Positions 1 to 8,622 are shown, counted from the first letter of the stretch. The stretch is 64,000 nt of DNA from Thermosynechococcaceae cyanobacterium MS004 (GCA_022402525.1 JAKRSB010000115.1:1-64000), one strand, 5' to 3'. Notes: a model not told the origin generated them from the letters alone. Numbers and translations are program-made.

Positions 1-91
1 CTTTATCGCAAAAGCTATATTCCTCAAGCTTTTGGCCAAAGTGGGATGCTCCCGAACGTTAGAACTTGAGGATGGCTCTAACTCCTCAATA

Positions 92-973
92 TTACGAACA
101 GCTACTGAATCCACACACCAGGCAAGCCCCACCAGAACAACCATTCATCGCCTGAAGTTCCGAGCCACACTCAGGGCAAAGACTCATTCGATGATTGCTG
201 TCTGATAAATTGAGCAGTGAGTGAGATAACAACTCGCTGCCAGACTTTGTTATGGAAGTTCCATTTTGAGAATCGCCCGAAAGCTCCACAGTCTCAACCT
301 TTATGGGTTCCTGTACCGGAACTACTGCCGTTACAGTCTGCGCTACTGTCACCGGAGCAGTAACTACTCCCCCTAACGTCGCCGGAGCCTCCTGCAACAC
401 CTTCCCAATCAAGTCCGCCAGCCCCAACACTCGATGAGGGCCAAGCCCTTCAGAATCCGCCCCGCGAATGCCGCGCAACTGTCGCACAATCTCTGCAACA
501 GGCACCTGATAGGTCAATAACAAATTCGTCAACCGACAGATCGCCTCACATAGTGACTGAATCTCCGTCCCCGACTTGCCCGCCACCAACCACAGCGACG
601 CTAACCCCGCCGCCGAATAGCTCAAGTGCGCCTCAATATTGCCCCAGGTAAACGTAGAAATTGTGCGATTCAGCGAAAGCTCGTACCCAGCGGGCAAACT
701 AGCCCCCACCGTCGGAGCCACAACTGCTTCCACCACGGGTTGCACCTCTGGCTTCGGAGTATCTGCTACCACAACAGGCGTTGCAACAGGTGCCTCTGGG
801 TCAGCAAACGCTTCAGGAAATTCCGTCGCCAAATCCAACAGCGCCTGAATCCGAGCGGCCTCTTGATGTTGGCTTACTTGCGTTGTATTTGCGATCGCCT
901 GCGCCCCCTCTGGGTCATAAAACGCCTCAGGGAAAGAATCTACAAGAGTCAATAAAGCCTGTGTACTTGCCAT
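92..973 (-). CDS. TSCPD plus zinc-ribbon protein, detached NrdJ C-terminus
   Basis: About 293 aa from the ATG at 973; an in-frame TTG at 985 is less likely. Seen: two N-terminal copies of a QALL...SFPEAF/EFPEAF...DPE motif (about residues 5-25 and 43-62), then a V/P/A/T-rich linker, then a region (about 100-205) with the pattern of the TSCPD domain, then a linker, and a C-terminal four-cysteine ribbon CPECGSEL...CLVCGFSSCS. Known: TSCPD and a Cys-rich ribbon form the C-terminus of class II ribonucleotide reductases, where the last Cys pair shuttles electrons to the active site. Inferred: this protein supplies that function in trans to the NrdJ body encoded just upstream on the same strand, which ends without these domains. 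The SFPEAF repeats could be a docking segment. Domain calls come from motif reading only. Confidence 0.75.
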   Translation of the reverse strand: MASTQALLTLVDSFPEAFYDPEGAQAIANTTQVSQHQEAARIQALLDLATEFPEAFADPEAPVATPVVVADTPKPEVQPVVEAVVAPTVGASLPAGYELSLNRTISTFTWGNIEAHLSYSAAGLASLWLVAGKSGTEIQSLCEAICRLTNLLLTYQVPVAEIVRQLRGIRGADSEGLGPHRVLGLADLIGKVLQEAPATLGGVVTAPVTVAQTVTAVVPVQEPIKVETVELSGDSQNGTSITKSGSELLSHSLLNLSDSNHRMSLCPECGSELQAMNGCSGGACLVCGFSSCS

Positions 974-1017
974 CGTTAATACCAATTCTGAACAATTACT
1001 TTACGGATCTGCGCTCT

Positions 1018-1235
1018 CTTTGTAAGGCTGCGGTCTACACACAAGTTTAAAATCTTTCTTCGGCAAGAATTTTGCCACCAACTCATTCATCCATCCCCTC
1101 CTGGGAGGGGTAGGGGTGGGTTAGTCATGGCGCTACTAACTCACCCACCCCGCCCTACGGGCACCCCTCCCAGGAGGGGATTTACCGCGTTTTTGACTTT
1201 TCTTCGACTTGTGTGTACGAGGTAGCTTTGTAAGG
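1018..1235. mobile_element. MITE-like palindromic element between nrdJ and its C-terminal gene
   Basis: A non-coding stretch bounded by a perfect 10-bp direct repeat ctttgtaagg (1018-1027 and 1226-1235). Just inside lie inverted repeats tacacacaagt (1036-1046) and acttgtgtgta (1207-1217). The core (about 1093-1181) is a large imperfect inverted repeat built on cccctcctgggagggg. This architecture fits a short non-autonomous transposable element with a target duplication. No ORF inside it is credible. It fills the gap between nrdJ and the TSCPD gene and could also fold as a strong hairpin that attenuates transcription. Confidence 0.55.
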
Positions 1236-1254
1236 GAGATTTAGAGGGGATCTC

Positions 1255-4200
1255 TTAACTCCCGGATTTTTCTGCATCGCCCACCTTAATCGGCTCCGAC
1301 TCCAGCGTCCCAGAACGGTAAATCGTCACGCCCTTTAAGCCAGCCTTCGCCGCCAAACGGTAAATCTGCTTAATTTCATCCACCGTCGCGTGACTGGGTA
1401 GGTTAATCGTCTTAGAAATAGAAGAGTCAATCCAGTCCTGCCACTTAGACTGCACCAGAATATGCCAGCCTGGGGGCACCTCCCGCGCAATCTTAAACGC
1501 CGCCGTAACTTCAGGATGCTGCTTGGCAAATTCTGTCCCTTTTAGAGAACCCGTGCGCTTCACAATTTCCGCATCTGCTTCCGACAGGTTCAGGTCTTCT
1601 AGGTACGGGTTCAGGATCTGAATCCAGTTCTGCTCATTTTTAGAAGCATCCACAAACACCTGCTTCCAGAGCGTCAACCCAAAGTCCGGCTCAAAGGCCC
1701 AAGAGCAAGCCGCAAGTTGAGCAATACTGCCCGTCGGTGCAATAGAGAGTACCGTAGAGTTACGGCGCGGCACCTGGGTTAAGTCCTGCCGATGGGAGGC
1801 GATCGCCTCTTCACCGTTATACTCATTCCCTTCGCTATCTACCCAGCGCTCAAAGACGTTACCCGTCCGCACCTCCTGGATCTGTGGCCAGACTCCACAG
1901 GCTCCCTTTTCTTGCGCCAATGCTTCCGAAGCACGATAGGCATGGTGAGCAATCCAGCCCCCCCAGCGATCGATTTCGTCGAGGTGCTGTGGCGAGTCGT
2001 AGGCGATGCGCGCTTGCTTCAGGTAATCGGCCCAGCCCATAATGCCCAGCCCCAACTGCCGGAACACATTTCTGACATTGTGTTTTTGGTCAGGAGTAGC
2101 AAATTCCGCCACGCTCAAGACGTTATCGAGAAATCGAGTGGAAATTGCAACGGTTTCGGCTAGATCTTGCCAGTCAATTTCAATTTCGCCCTTAGCATTG
2201 CGATCGATAAACTTCGTCAGCACTAGGGAAGCTAGGTTACAGGCGCTATTGGGCGGCAAGAAGATTTCACCACAGTTGTGAGCGACTAAGCCGTTGGCAT
2301 CAAAGCAGTGTGGCCCAGGCACCGTACAGTCGTAGACCTCTTCAACGCCATCAGGAGTAATCGTCGCCACAGTCACAGAAAATCGCTCTCGGTTAGGTGT
2401 CCGGACATACTGACTCATCAGAGTGGCGAGCTTCTGTGTCTTGGCAGAATCTTGAAATCCAACCACGTCTGCAAATCGTCCTATGTTTTCCCCTGCAATG
2501 ATCAACTCATGCTGCGCCTTGCAGAAATAAGGTGCAAGGCCACCATTTCCATCAGGAAGTAGGCGATCGCCAGCATCCCGCCGATTTTGGTACAGCTTAG
2601 AAGCAATCCCTATCCGCGCCAGCATTCGCTGTACGGCTTCAAGGGTTGACAGATCGCTCTGTGCTAGACGAATGCTAATGCCTTTAGTTTGATGCCCTTG
2701 TACACTGCCATCCGCATCAAATAGACCCCGCAAAAATCCTTGATAAAAGGCAAAGCTGGCCTGCTCAACTTCAGCCGTCACGGTTTTAGAACCCTTACAA
2801 ATCCCAAACCGCTGTGCCAGTTCTGCCAGTCGTGTCGTTGCCACAACACTTTTTGATTGGGCAATGGACTGAGTCCCCGTTACAGCATAAACCCGACCCA
2901 CACTGCTTTTCTTTTCAATCTGATTGAGCAGCCCCACAGCATAGCTCAACATCACAGGGTTATCTTCACCCCAGAAGCCAAGAATGCCTTGCATATCACC
3001 CTGGTTGTTGAGTGCAAAGGTGCCATCTCCCACTAGACTGCCCAGTAACCACCCTTCATCAAAGGTACCTACGCCTTCCCAGCTTTCCAAAACACGATGG
3101 TCGTGGAGCATGACGCGATCGCCAGGGTGAAGATCTTCTGCCGCCACCCATTCGGTGTACTGGCGATATCGAGTCTGCGCCGTCACCTTCAGCACTCGAT
3201 GGTTTCCTGTCAATCTCAGCCGATATCCTTCCTGAGTCTGAAGGCTCAAGACTGGCTTAATACCCGTTGAGAAGAAGCCCTCTGGCGTAGTGCTAAACAG
3301 CTCCCCATTCACGTAAGTGCTGTGCTGTTGACCCACTAAATCCTTGACTTGGCGTGGCCCTTCCCCCGTATGTACCCACGTATCAGCCGTCACGCAAGGG
3401 TTTGTGCAGGTCACAAAATCGCGGATAGGACTGCGGCGCTTGGCGTTGTCAATCAACAGCAAGCCAGGGTCAGCGGTGGCGTGAGCATTGCTGGCAATCT
3501 TGTCCCAGAGTTCATTGGCAAAGTTATCTCCTGCATCCAGTTTCGTGAAAAATTCATCATCAAGCTGCACAGAGATGTTTGCGTTGTGCCAACGGCGATC
3601 GCGCTTGCCTTCTGGACTCAAATGCGTCTCCACCCAGGCCGTCGAAAGCTGTTGGTTAATTTCCTGAAGCTTCTGCTGCTTCTCGGCGAGGGGCAGGTCA
3701 CTCTGCACCAGTTGCGCCATCTGCTCCACCACAGACTTCGTGATGCCCGCATCAATCGTAGATTGCGTCTTCGCCTGAATAAACTCCAAAATGTCGGGAT
3801 GCTTCCAGTCCATCGAAAACAAAAATGCGCCTCTGCGTGCCTTATTCCCCGTCGTGATTTTCTTAGAATTCTCCGACACCATATCCAGCACCGCACAAGG
3901 CCCCAGCGCCCGACCATCCTGAAACGGTGAACCCTTCGGGCGAATGTAGCCCTTCTGCCCCTCAGCCCCAATATTGATGCCCACCCCACCCCTAAACTTA
4001 GTGGTCAGCACCGCATCAGACACCAGCTTCGTAATGTCGTGGATATTGTCCTCTGCCGATAGCACAAAGCAGTTGAGTAGCCCCCGCGTGCCGTGGTCAC
4101 AGTTCGCCAAAATAGAGCCACCCGGCACCAGCTTCATGGGTAGCAAAATCGACAAAAACTTATCCTGCCAGTAATCCCGCAGCTCAGGGGTTTCTTCCGC

Positions 4201-4329
4201 ACTGGCCACAAACCGAGCGACCCGCTCTACCACCTCTTCCCAGGTGTTTTCTCCATTAATAAAATACTTTTGCAGAACCGCTCTTTGGGATTCGCTGAGC
4301 GCTACAGCGGGAGACTGAGATACAACCAT
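1255..4329 (-). CDS. nrdJ: adenosylcobalamin-dependent ribonucleotide reductase with intein
   Basis: Class II ribonucleotide reductase, reducing ribonucleotides to deoxyribonucleotides with a cobalamin-generated thiyl radical. The precursor is 1024 aa from the ATG at 4329 (a TTG at 4338 is in frame); removing a 374-aa intein leaves 650 aa. Seen: the first redox Cys in LLNCFV (N-terminal third), allosteric and substrate-site motifs such as KFRGGVGIN, the N-x-C-x-E catalytic motif rebuilt as NP plus CGEI after splicing, the second redox Cys in NSACNLASL, and APTGSIAQLA. The protein stops shortly after GVTIYRSGT, where many NrdJ proteins continue into TSCPD and a Cys-rich tail. Those parts are encoded separately downstream (92-973). 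No cobalamin riboswitch was recognised upstream. Confidence 0.93.
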   Translation of the reverse strand: MVVSQSPAVALSESQRAVLQKYFINGENTWEEVVERVARFVASAEETPELRDYWQDKFLSILLPMKLVPGGSILANCDHGTRGLLNCFVLSAEDNIHDITKLVSDAVLTTKFRGGVGINIGAEGQKGYIRPKGSPFQDGRALGPCAVLDMVSENSKKITTGNKARRGAFLFSMDWKHPDILEFIQAKTQSTIDAGITKSVVEQMAQLVQSDLPLAEKQQKLQEINQQLSTAWVETHLSPEGKRDRRWHNANISVQLDDEFFTKLDAGDNFANELWDKIASNAHATADPGLLLIDNAKRRSPIRDFVTCTNPCVTADTWVHTGEGPRQVKDLVGQQHSTYVNGELFSTTPEGFFSTGIKPVLSLQTQEGYRLRLTGNHRVLKVTAQTRYRQYTEWVAAEDLHPGDRVMLHDHRVLESWEGVGTFDEGWLLGSLVGDGTFALNNQGDMQGILGFWGEDNPVMLSYAVGLLNQIEKKSSVGRVYAVTGTQSIAQSKSVVATTRLAELAQRFGICKGSKTVTAEVEQASFAFYQGFLRGLFDADGSVQGHQTKGISIRLAQSDLSTLEAVQRMLARIGIASKLYQNRRDAGDRLLPDGNGGLAPYFCKAQHELIIAGENIGRFADVVGFQDSAKTQKLATLMSQYVRTPNRERFSVTVATITPDGVEEVYDCTVPGPHCFDANGLVAHNCGEIFLPPNSACNLASLVLTKFIDRNAKGEIEIDWQDLAETVAISTRFLDNVLSVAEFATPDQKHNVRNVFRQLGLGIMGWADYLKQARIAYDSPQHLDEIDRWGGWIAHHAYRASEALAQEKGACGVWPQIQEVRTGNVFERWVDSEGNEYNGEEAIASHRQDLTQVPRRNSTVLSIAPTGSIAQLAACSWAFEPDFGLTLWKQVFVDASKNEQNWIQILNPYLEDLNLSEADAEIVKRTGSLKGTEFAKQHPEVTAAFKIAREVPPGWHILVQSKWQDWIDSSISKTINLPSHATVDEIKQIYRLAAKAGLKGVTIYRSGTLESEPIKVGDAEKSGS
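2275..3396 (-). other. NrdJ intein with LAGLIDADG homing endonuclease
   Basis: In-frame intervening protein of 374 aa, precursor residues about 312-685. It begins with Cys in CVTADTWVHTGEG (block A), has block B LTGNHRVL, two dodecapeptide endonuclease motifs (LLGSLVGDGTF near residue 430 and FLRGLFDADGS near 530), and ends with block F/G VYDCTVPG...GLVAHN followed by Cys. All splicing residues (Cys1, block-B His, penultimate His, last Asn, +1 Cys) are present, so splicing should work. The endonuclease motifs keep their acidic residues. The +1 Cys is the predicted radical-carrying cysteine of the host enzyme. HIP1 octamers lie inside the intein (near 2563 and 3117), which suggests long residence in this genome. 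Confidence 0.93.
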
Positions 4330-4726
4330 ACTGAACAATCTCTTAGCTAACGTCTAGGACAAGCAGGTCTGGATAGACTTCCACATCTAGCGCTATGGAT
4401 GACTAGAATTGACCAATGCACCCTAAATTTAGTACCGCTCTCTATTTGTGTCAACCTCATTCTCGATAAAATAGCGCAGCCCAGCTCGTGCAGCCCAGCT
4501 CGTGCAGCCCAGCTCGTGCAGCCCAGCGCGATCGCCGACGGAAGAGGCCTTCCCTCTGAAATGTGTCCCCTCTACCTCAAATCTTCCCTCGTCCAGCGCA
4601 AGGTCTTGTGACTCTCGCCACAGTGCGATTTCTTCCTGTAAACAAGAAAAACAGATTCTCGACTGAGCCTCCAAAATTGATTAGAGTGAAGTCTTGGGCG
4701 TTATACCAGAGAGATCGAGACAGCTT
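4330..4726. repeat. divergent nrdJ/avtA intergenic region with 14-bp tandem repeat
   Basis: Gap of about 400 bp between two divergent genes, so it must hold both promoters; I cannot place either with confidence. Its clear feature is a 14-bp tandem repeat cagcccagctcgtg at 4477-4490, 4491-4504 and 4505-4518, with a partial fourth copy to 4528. Short ORFs crossing the repeat on both strands do not look coding. Confidence 0.8.
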
Positions 4727-6043
4727 ATGGAGCCTGCTCTAACCCGAATTGGGACTCAAATGTCTGCATTAACAGGCGTTCGGGCCATTATGAAAGACAT
4801 TATTGAGACGCTGCGGGCAGGCCAAGGCCAGACTTTTATTAACCTAAGTGCCGGAAATCCGGTCATTTTGCCAGAAGTAGAGCAACTCTGGCGGCAAAAT
4901 ACACTGGAACTACTGGACAGCCCTGAATATGGTGAGGTGGTCTGCCGCTATGGCGCAAGTCAGGGGTATGAACCGCTGGTAGATGCGGTGATTGCCGACT
5001 TCAATCAGCGCTATGGCCTCACGCTCAATCGACGGCAGATTCTCATTACTCCTGGCAGCCAGTCGCTTTATTTTTTGGCAGCCAATGCCTTTGGGGGCTA
5101 TGACCATCAAGGTCAACTTAAGCGCGTTGTGCTGCCCCTCAGCCCTGACTATACGGGGTATGGCGGAATTAGCTTAGAGCCTGAGGCGGTCATTTCCTAT
5201 AAGCCTGCCCTTGATATTGATGAGGCAGGTCATCGCTTTAAGTATCGCCCGGACTTTAGCCAACTCCAGATTAATGCACAGACAGGCTGCGTAATATTTT
5301 CCCGTCCCAGTAACCCCACGGGCAATGTGCTCACAGATGAAGAAGTCGAGAAAATTGCGGCCCTGGCGCTTCCCTTTGATGTACCGGTTTTTATTGACTC
5401 TGCCTACGGTCCTCCCTTCCCCAGCCTCAACTTCACAGAGATGAAGCCCTATCTAGGCGAAAATGTGGTGCATTGCATGAGTCTCTCGAAGGCAGGTCTG
5501 CCCGGTGAGCGGATTGGCATCGCCATTGGAGATGAGCGCATTATTCAGGTGCTGGAGGCATTTCAGACCAATGTTTGTATTCACTCTGGCCGCTACGGAC
5601 AGGCGATCGCCGCCCGTGCCATTCGCTCTGGTGCCTTGGCAACCATTTCTGAGTCAATCATTAGACCCTTCTATCAGCAAAAGTTTGTCTGTCTAGAGGC
5701 CGCGCTGACGGAATTTATGCCGGATGAGATTCCTTGGTTTCTCCATCGGGGTGAGGGCGCAATCTTTGGGTGGCTGTGGCTCAGAGATCTGCCGATGAAA
5801 GACTGGGAGTTTTACCAGCATCTCAAGCAGGCTGGGGTCATTGCGGTGCCGGGGAGTTCGTTTTTCCCTGGACTGCGGGAAGACTGGGCCCACAAACATG
5901 AGTGCCTACGCCTCAGCTTGACCGCCACGGATGCAGAACTGACCGAAGGCATGAAGCGCTTGGCGGCAGTGGTGCGCACTGTCTACCAATCTGCCGATCA
6001 ATCTGTACAATCTACACCGCAGCGATCGCTGACTTCCCATTAA
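4727..6043 (+). CDS. avtA: valine-pyruvate aminotransferase
   Basis: PLP-dependent fold-type I aminotransferase of about 438 aa. It matches AvtA-type valine-pyruvate transaminases, which interconvert alanine/pyruvate and valine/2-oxoisovalerate in the cytoplasm. Seen: INLSAGNPVILPEV near the N-terminus, the substrate/cofactor segment SRPSNPTGNVLTDEE, the Asp/Tyr pair in FIDSAYGPPFP, and the Schiff-base Lys in SLSKAGLPGERIG. The ATG at 4727 (MEPALTRIG) is chosen over the TTG at 4694, which would add 11 residues unlike the family. It is transcribed divergently from nrdJ and followed after 46 bp by rimM. Family assignment is firm; the exact amino-acid specificity is inferred. Confidence 0.88.
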   Translation: MEPALTRIGTQMSALTGVRAIMKDIIETLRAGQGQTFINLSAGNPVILPEVEQLWRQNTLELLDSPEYGEVVCRYGASQGYEPLVDAVIADFNQRYGLTLNRRQILITPGSQSLYFLAANAFGGYDHQGQLKRVVLPLSPDYTGYGGISLEPEAVISYKPALDIDEAGHRFKYRPDFSQLQINAQTGCVIFSRPSNPTGNVLTDEEVEKIAALALPFDVPVFIDSAYGPPFPSLNFTEMKPYLGENVVHCMSLSKAGLPGERIGIAIGDERIIQVLEAFQTNVCIHSGRYGQAIAARAIRSGALATISESIIRPFYQQKFVCLEAALTEFMPDEIPWFLHRGEGAIFGWLWLRDLPMKDWEFYQHLKQAGVIAVPGSSFFPGLREDWAHKHECLRLSLTATDAELTEGMKRLAAVVRTVYQSADQSVQSTPQRSLTSH

Positions 6044-6089
6044 ATTCCCCCATTCAATCCCCCACTAGATAGCCCTGTAAGGAGCCATT

Positions 6090-6731
6090 GTGCAATCGAC
6101 GACTGGTTCAAATGTTGGTTCAAATGTTGGTTCAAATGTTGGCCGGAAAGGCACACTACCCAACCTGCCTAAAAATCCAACCGTTGACTTGAGTGACTGG
6201 ATAGAGATTGGCAAGTTTGTGGGCGTTCAGGGACTTCAGGGAGAGGTGCGGGTCTACCCAGATTCAGATTTCCCTCAGCGTTTTTTAGAGCCCGGAGAGC
6301 GATGGATTTTGCGTCCCCAGGCAGCACAGCTTGAGTCTATTTACCTTGAAAAAGGACGCTATTTAGACGGCAAGGGGCTGTACGTTCTCTCCCTGCGCGG
6401 TGTGGAAAATCGAGAGCAGGCAGACTCCCTGCGCGGCGCAAAGCTGATGGTACCCATTGGCGATCGCCCTCCCCTAGAAGACGGTGAATTTCACGTATTA
6501 GACCTGGTAGGGCTAACCGTGATCAATGGCTATACCCAGGAAACGATTGGCACCGTCATTGGCATTGCCAGTGCAGGGCATGACCTCCTAGAAATTGAAA
6601 CCCAGCCAAAAACCCAAGATACCCCGCGCAAAACGATCCTAGTTCCCTTGGTCAAAGAGTTTGTGAAGCCCATTGACTTAAAGCAAAAACAGATCGAGCT
6701 GCTGCCCATTCCAGGCTTAATCACCGAGTAA
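6090..6731 (+). CDS. rimM: ribosome maturation factor RimM
   Basis: Factor that binds S19 and helps mature the 3' domain of 16S rRNA in the 30S subunit. Seen: the N-terminal barrel beginning at WIEIGKFVGVQGLQGEVRV (about residue 34) and the PRC-barrel-like C-terminal half with DLVGLTVI and LVPLVKEFVKPID. The GTG start at 6090 is set by an upstream aaggag five bases away. The first 30 residues are extra for the family and include three SNVG units encoded by a perfect 12-bp tandem repeat ggttcaaatgtt (6105-6140). This looks like a recent expansion that the protein tolerates. Confidence 0.93.
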   Translation: MQSTTGSNVGSNVGSNVGRKGTLPNLPKNPTVDLSDWIEIGKFVGVQGLQGEVRVYPDSDFPQRFLEPGERWILRPQAAQLESIYLEKGRYLDGKGLYVLSLRGVENREQADSLRGAKLMVPIGDRPPLEDGEFHVLDLVGLTVINGYTQETIGTVIGIASAGHDLLEIETQPKTQDTPRKTILVPLVKEFVKPIDLKQKQIELLPIPGLITE

Positions 6732-6764
6732 AACATCAAGAACTGCCGTCTAAAATGACTCTGC

Positions 6765-6912
6765 TATCGGCATGAAGATATCGGCATGAATTGAATATAT
6801 CGGCATGAATTGAATATATCGGCATGAAGACCGCCAGACAGCCTTAGGCTGGCGCTACCCTAGAAGAAGCTAGGTCTAAGTGGGTAAAGGTCTAAGTGGG
6901 TAAAGGTCTAAG
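6765..6912. repeat. two short tandem repeat arrays upstream of the GTPase gene
   Basis: The gap between rimM and the GTPase gene holds four copies of tatcggcatgaa (starting at 6765, 6779, 6798 and 6817; spacing 14, 19 and 19 bp). It then holds a 16-bp repeat ggtctaagtgggtaaa at 6873-6888 and 6889-6904 with a partial third copy that abuts the ATG at 6916. The second array occupies the ribosome-binding region, and no canonical Shine-Dalgarno is visible. Confidence 0.8.
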
Positions 6913-6915
6913 ACC

Positions 6916-8553
6916 ATGACAGAACGCCTCAATCAACAAGCCTCTACGCCCGATGAGTGGCAGGTTTGGGATGAGTGGGTGGAGCTATCTATGCCCCATG
7001 ATTCATCGAGAACTGGGTTGATTGCTGAATCGATTGCTGAATCGATCGCTGATCCGTCAGCCCCAGAGACATTTAATGCGATCGCTGCGGAATTTGACCA
7101 CACCATTCAAGGGCTTGAGGATATCCAGGCAGACCTCAGCTACCAGAGCGCCCAGGCTTCGCTCAGCAGCCTTGTGGAGCGTTTAGACTTAACCCCCAAA
7201 GAGCGAGTCGGTCTAGAAACCGAAATTCAGCAGCTCCAGACCATGCTGGAGAAACTAGAGCAGCAGGTGGTTCATATTGCAGTGTTTGGCATGGTGAGTC
7301 GAGGAAAATCTTCCTTGCTCAATGCGCTACTGGGTCAAACCGTCTTTGAGACTGGCCCACTCCACGGCGTGACGCGTACCCAGCAGCAGGTCAGCTGGTG
7401 CGCCACAGAATCAGACCCAGAATTAGGCCCAGAATCAGACCCAAAATTAGGCCCAGAATTAGACCCAGAATCAGGCCAGCCCGATCCAGCCCTAGCCAAT
7501 GTCCTGCGGATTTCCCTCGCAGGGGCGGGGCGATCGCGCATTGAGCTGATCGATACCCCCGGCATTGATGAAATTGATGGACAGGCGCGAGAAGTCATGG
7601 CGCGGGAGGTGGCAAAACAGGCCGACCTGATTTTATTTGTGGTGGCGGGGGACATCACCCGTGTAGAGTATGACGCCCTAGCCGAACTGCGCAAAGCCAG
7701 TAAACCCATGCTGCTGGTCTTTAATAAAGTGGATCAGTACCCAGAAGCGGATCGACAGACCATCTATGCCAAAATTCGGGACGATCGCGTGCGGGAGCTA
7801 CTCTCCCCCGACGAAATTGTGATGGCGGCGGCGGCACCCTTGGTCGCCAAACCCGTCCAGCAGCCCGACGGCACCTGGAGTGCGGAACTGGTGGCAGGTG
7901 CTCCGCAGGTGCAGGACCTCAAGCTAAAAATTCTGGATATTCTGGCGCGGGAGGGGAAGGCCTTAATTGCCCTCAATACGCTGCTCTATGCGGATGATAT
8001 TAACGAGCAGGTGCTGGCGCGGAAGCTCACCCTCCGAGACGAGCAGGCCAACCGCATTATTTGGCAGAGTGTCACCACCAAAGCCCTGGCGATCGCCCTC
8101 AACCCCATCACCTTCGTAGATCTCGTCAGCAGCGCCACCATTGATGTCGCAATGATTTTGACCCTTTCTCGGCTATACGGCATCCCTATGACCCCTAAAG
8201 ATGCCGTGGGTCTGCTCCAAAAAATTGCCTTTGCCCTGGGCGGCATTAGCGCGGGAGAGCTGGTCACAACCCTAGGACTCAGCTCCCTCAAAGGTGCCCT
8301 CGGCCTTGCGGCTCCCGCAACAGGCGGCGGCTCCTTGGTGCCCTATCTGTCCGTGGCGATCGCTCAGGCAGCGATCGCGGGTGGGGCATCCTACGGCATT
8401 GGCTTGGTCGCTAAACAGTACCTCGCTAGGGGGGCATCCTGGGGCGACAATAGCCCCAAAACCGTGGTTAAGGAGATCCTCAGTTCTATGGATCAGTCCT
8501 CTATCCTGAGCCGCATTAAGCAGGAGCTGATGGAGAAATTAAAGCCTGCATAG
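6916..8553 (+). CDS. DUF697-type GTP-binding protein, Era/dynamin-like
   Basis: A 545-aa GTPase with a likely membrane-associated C-terminus. Seen: an acidic N-terminal region with helices (1-115), the P-loop GMVSRGKSS near 123-131, the G3 motif DTPGIDE near 216, G4 NKVD near 276, and a C-terminal helical domain with NPITFVDLVSSATIDVAMI followed by LSRLYGIP, the pattern of DUF697, with hydrophobic Gly/Ala-rich segments. Family members are GTPases of poorly defined role. Odd: between the P-loop and G3 the protein carries a low-complexity acidic insert of DPELGPES-type units, encoded by a 12-bp DNA repeat. No operon partner is evident; SDR downstream is on the other strand. Confidence 0.8.
   Translation: MTERLNQQASTPDEWQVWDEWVELSMPHDSSRTGLIAESIAESIADPSAPETFNAIAAEFDHTIQGLEDIQADLSYQSAQASLSSLVERLDLTPKERVGLETEIQQLQTMLEKLEQQVVHIAVFGMVSRGKSSLLNALLGQTVFETGPLHGVTRTQQQVSWCATESDPELGPESDPKLGPELDPESGQPDPALANVLRISLAGAGRSRIELIDTPGIDEIDGQAREVMAREVAKQADLILFVVAGDITRVEYDALAELRKASKPMLLVFNKVDQYPEADRQTIYAKIRDDRVRELLSPDEIVMAAAAPLVAKPVQQPDGTWSAELVAGAPQVQDLKLKILDILAREGKALIALNTLLYADDINEQVLARKLTLRDEQANRIIWQSVTTKALAIALNPITFVDLVSSATIDVAMILTLSRLYGIPMTPKDAVGLLQKIAFALGGISAGELVTTLGLSSLKGALGLAAPATGGGSLVPYLSVAIAQAAIAGGASYGIGLVAKQYLARGASWGDNSPKTVVKEILSSMDQSSILSRIKQELMEKLKPA
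7407..7478. repeat. 12-bp coding minisatellite in the GTPase gene
   Basis: Six 12-bp units of the form agaatcagaccc / agaattaggccc with few substitutions, in frame, so each unit adds four residues (SDPE / LGPE). It sits inside the G domain between the P-loop and the DTPG motif. Confidence 0.9.
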
Positions 8554-8622
8554 TCGCATCGTCAGGGTTGAGTCAGGGCTTGATATCCACGCCTGGGAGG
8601 TGCAATTCTGGGACGCGCAATT

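Noticed and set aside
4399-4674. Overlapping ORFs on both strands across the 14-bp repeat
   Set aside because: Their length comes from the repeat and they resemble no protein; both strands are open, typical of chance.
4330-4726. Possible cobalamin riboswitch upstream of nrdJ
   Set aside because: I looked for the conserved B12-box sequence and paired core and saw none.
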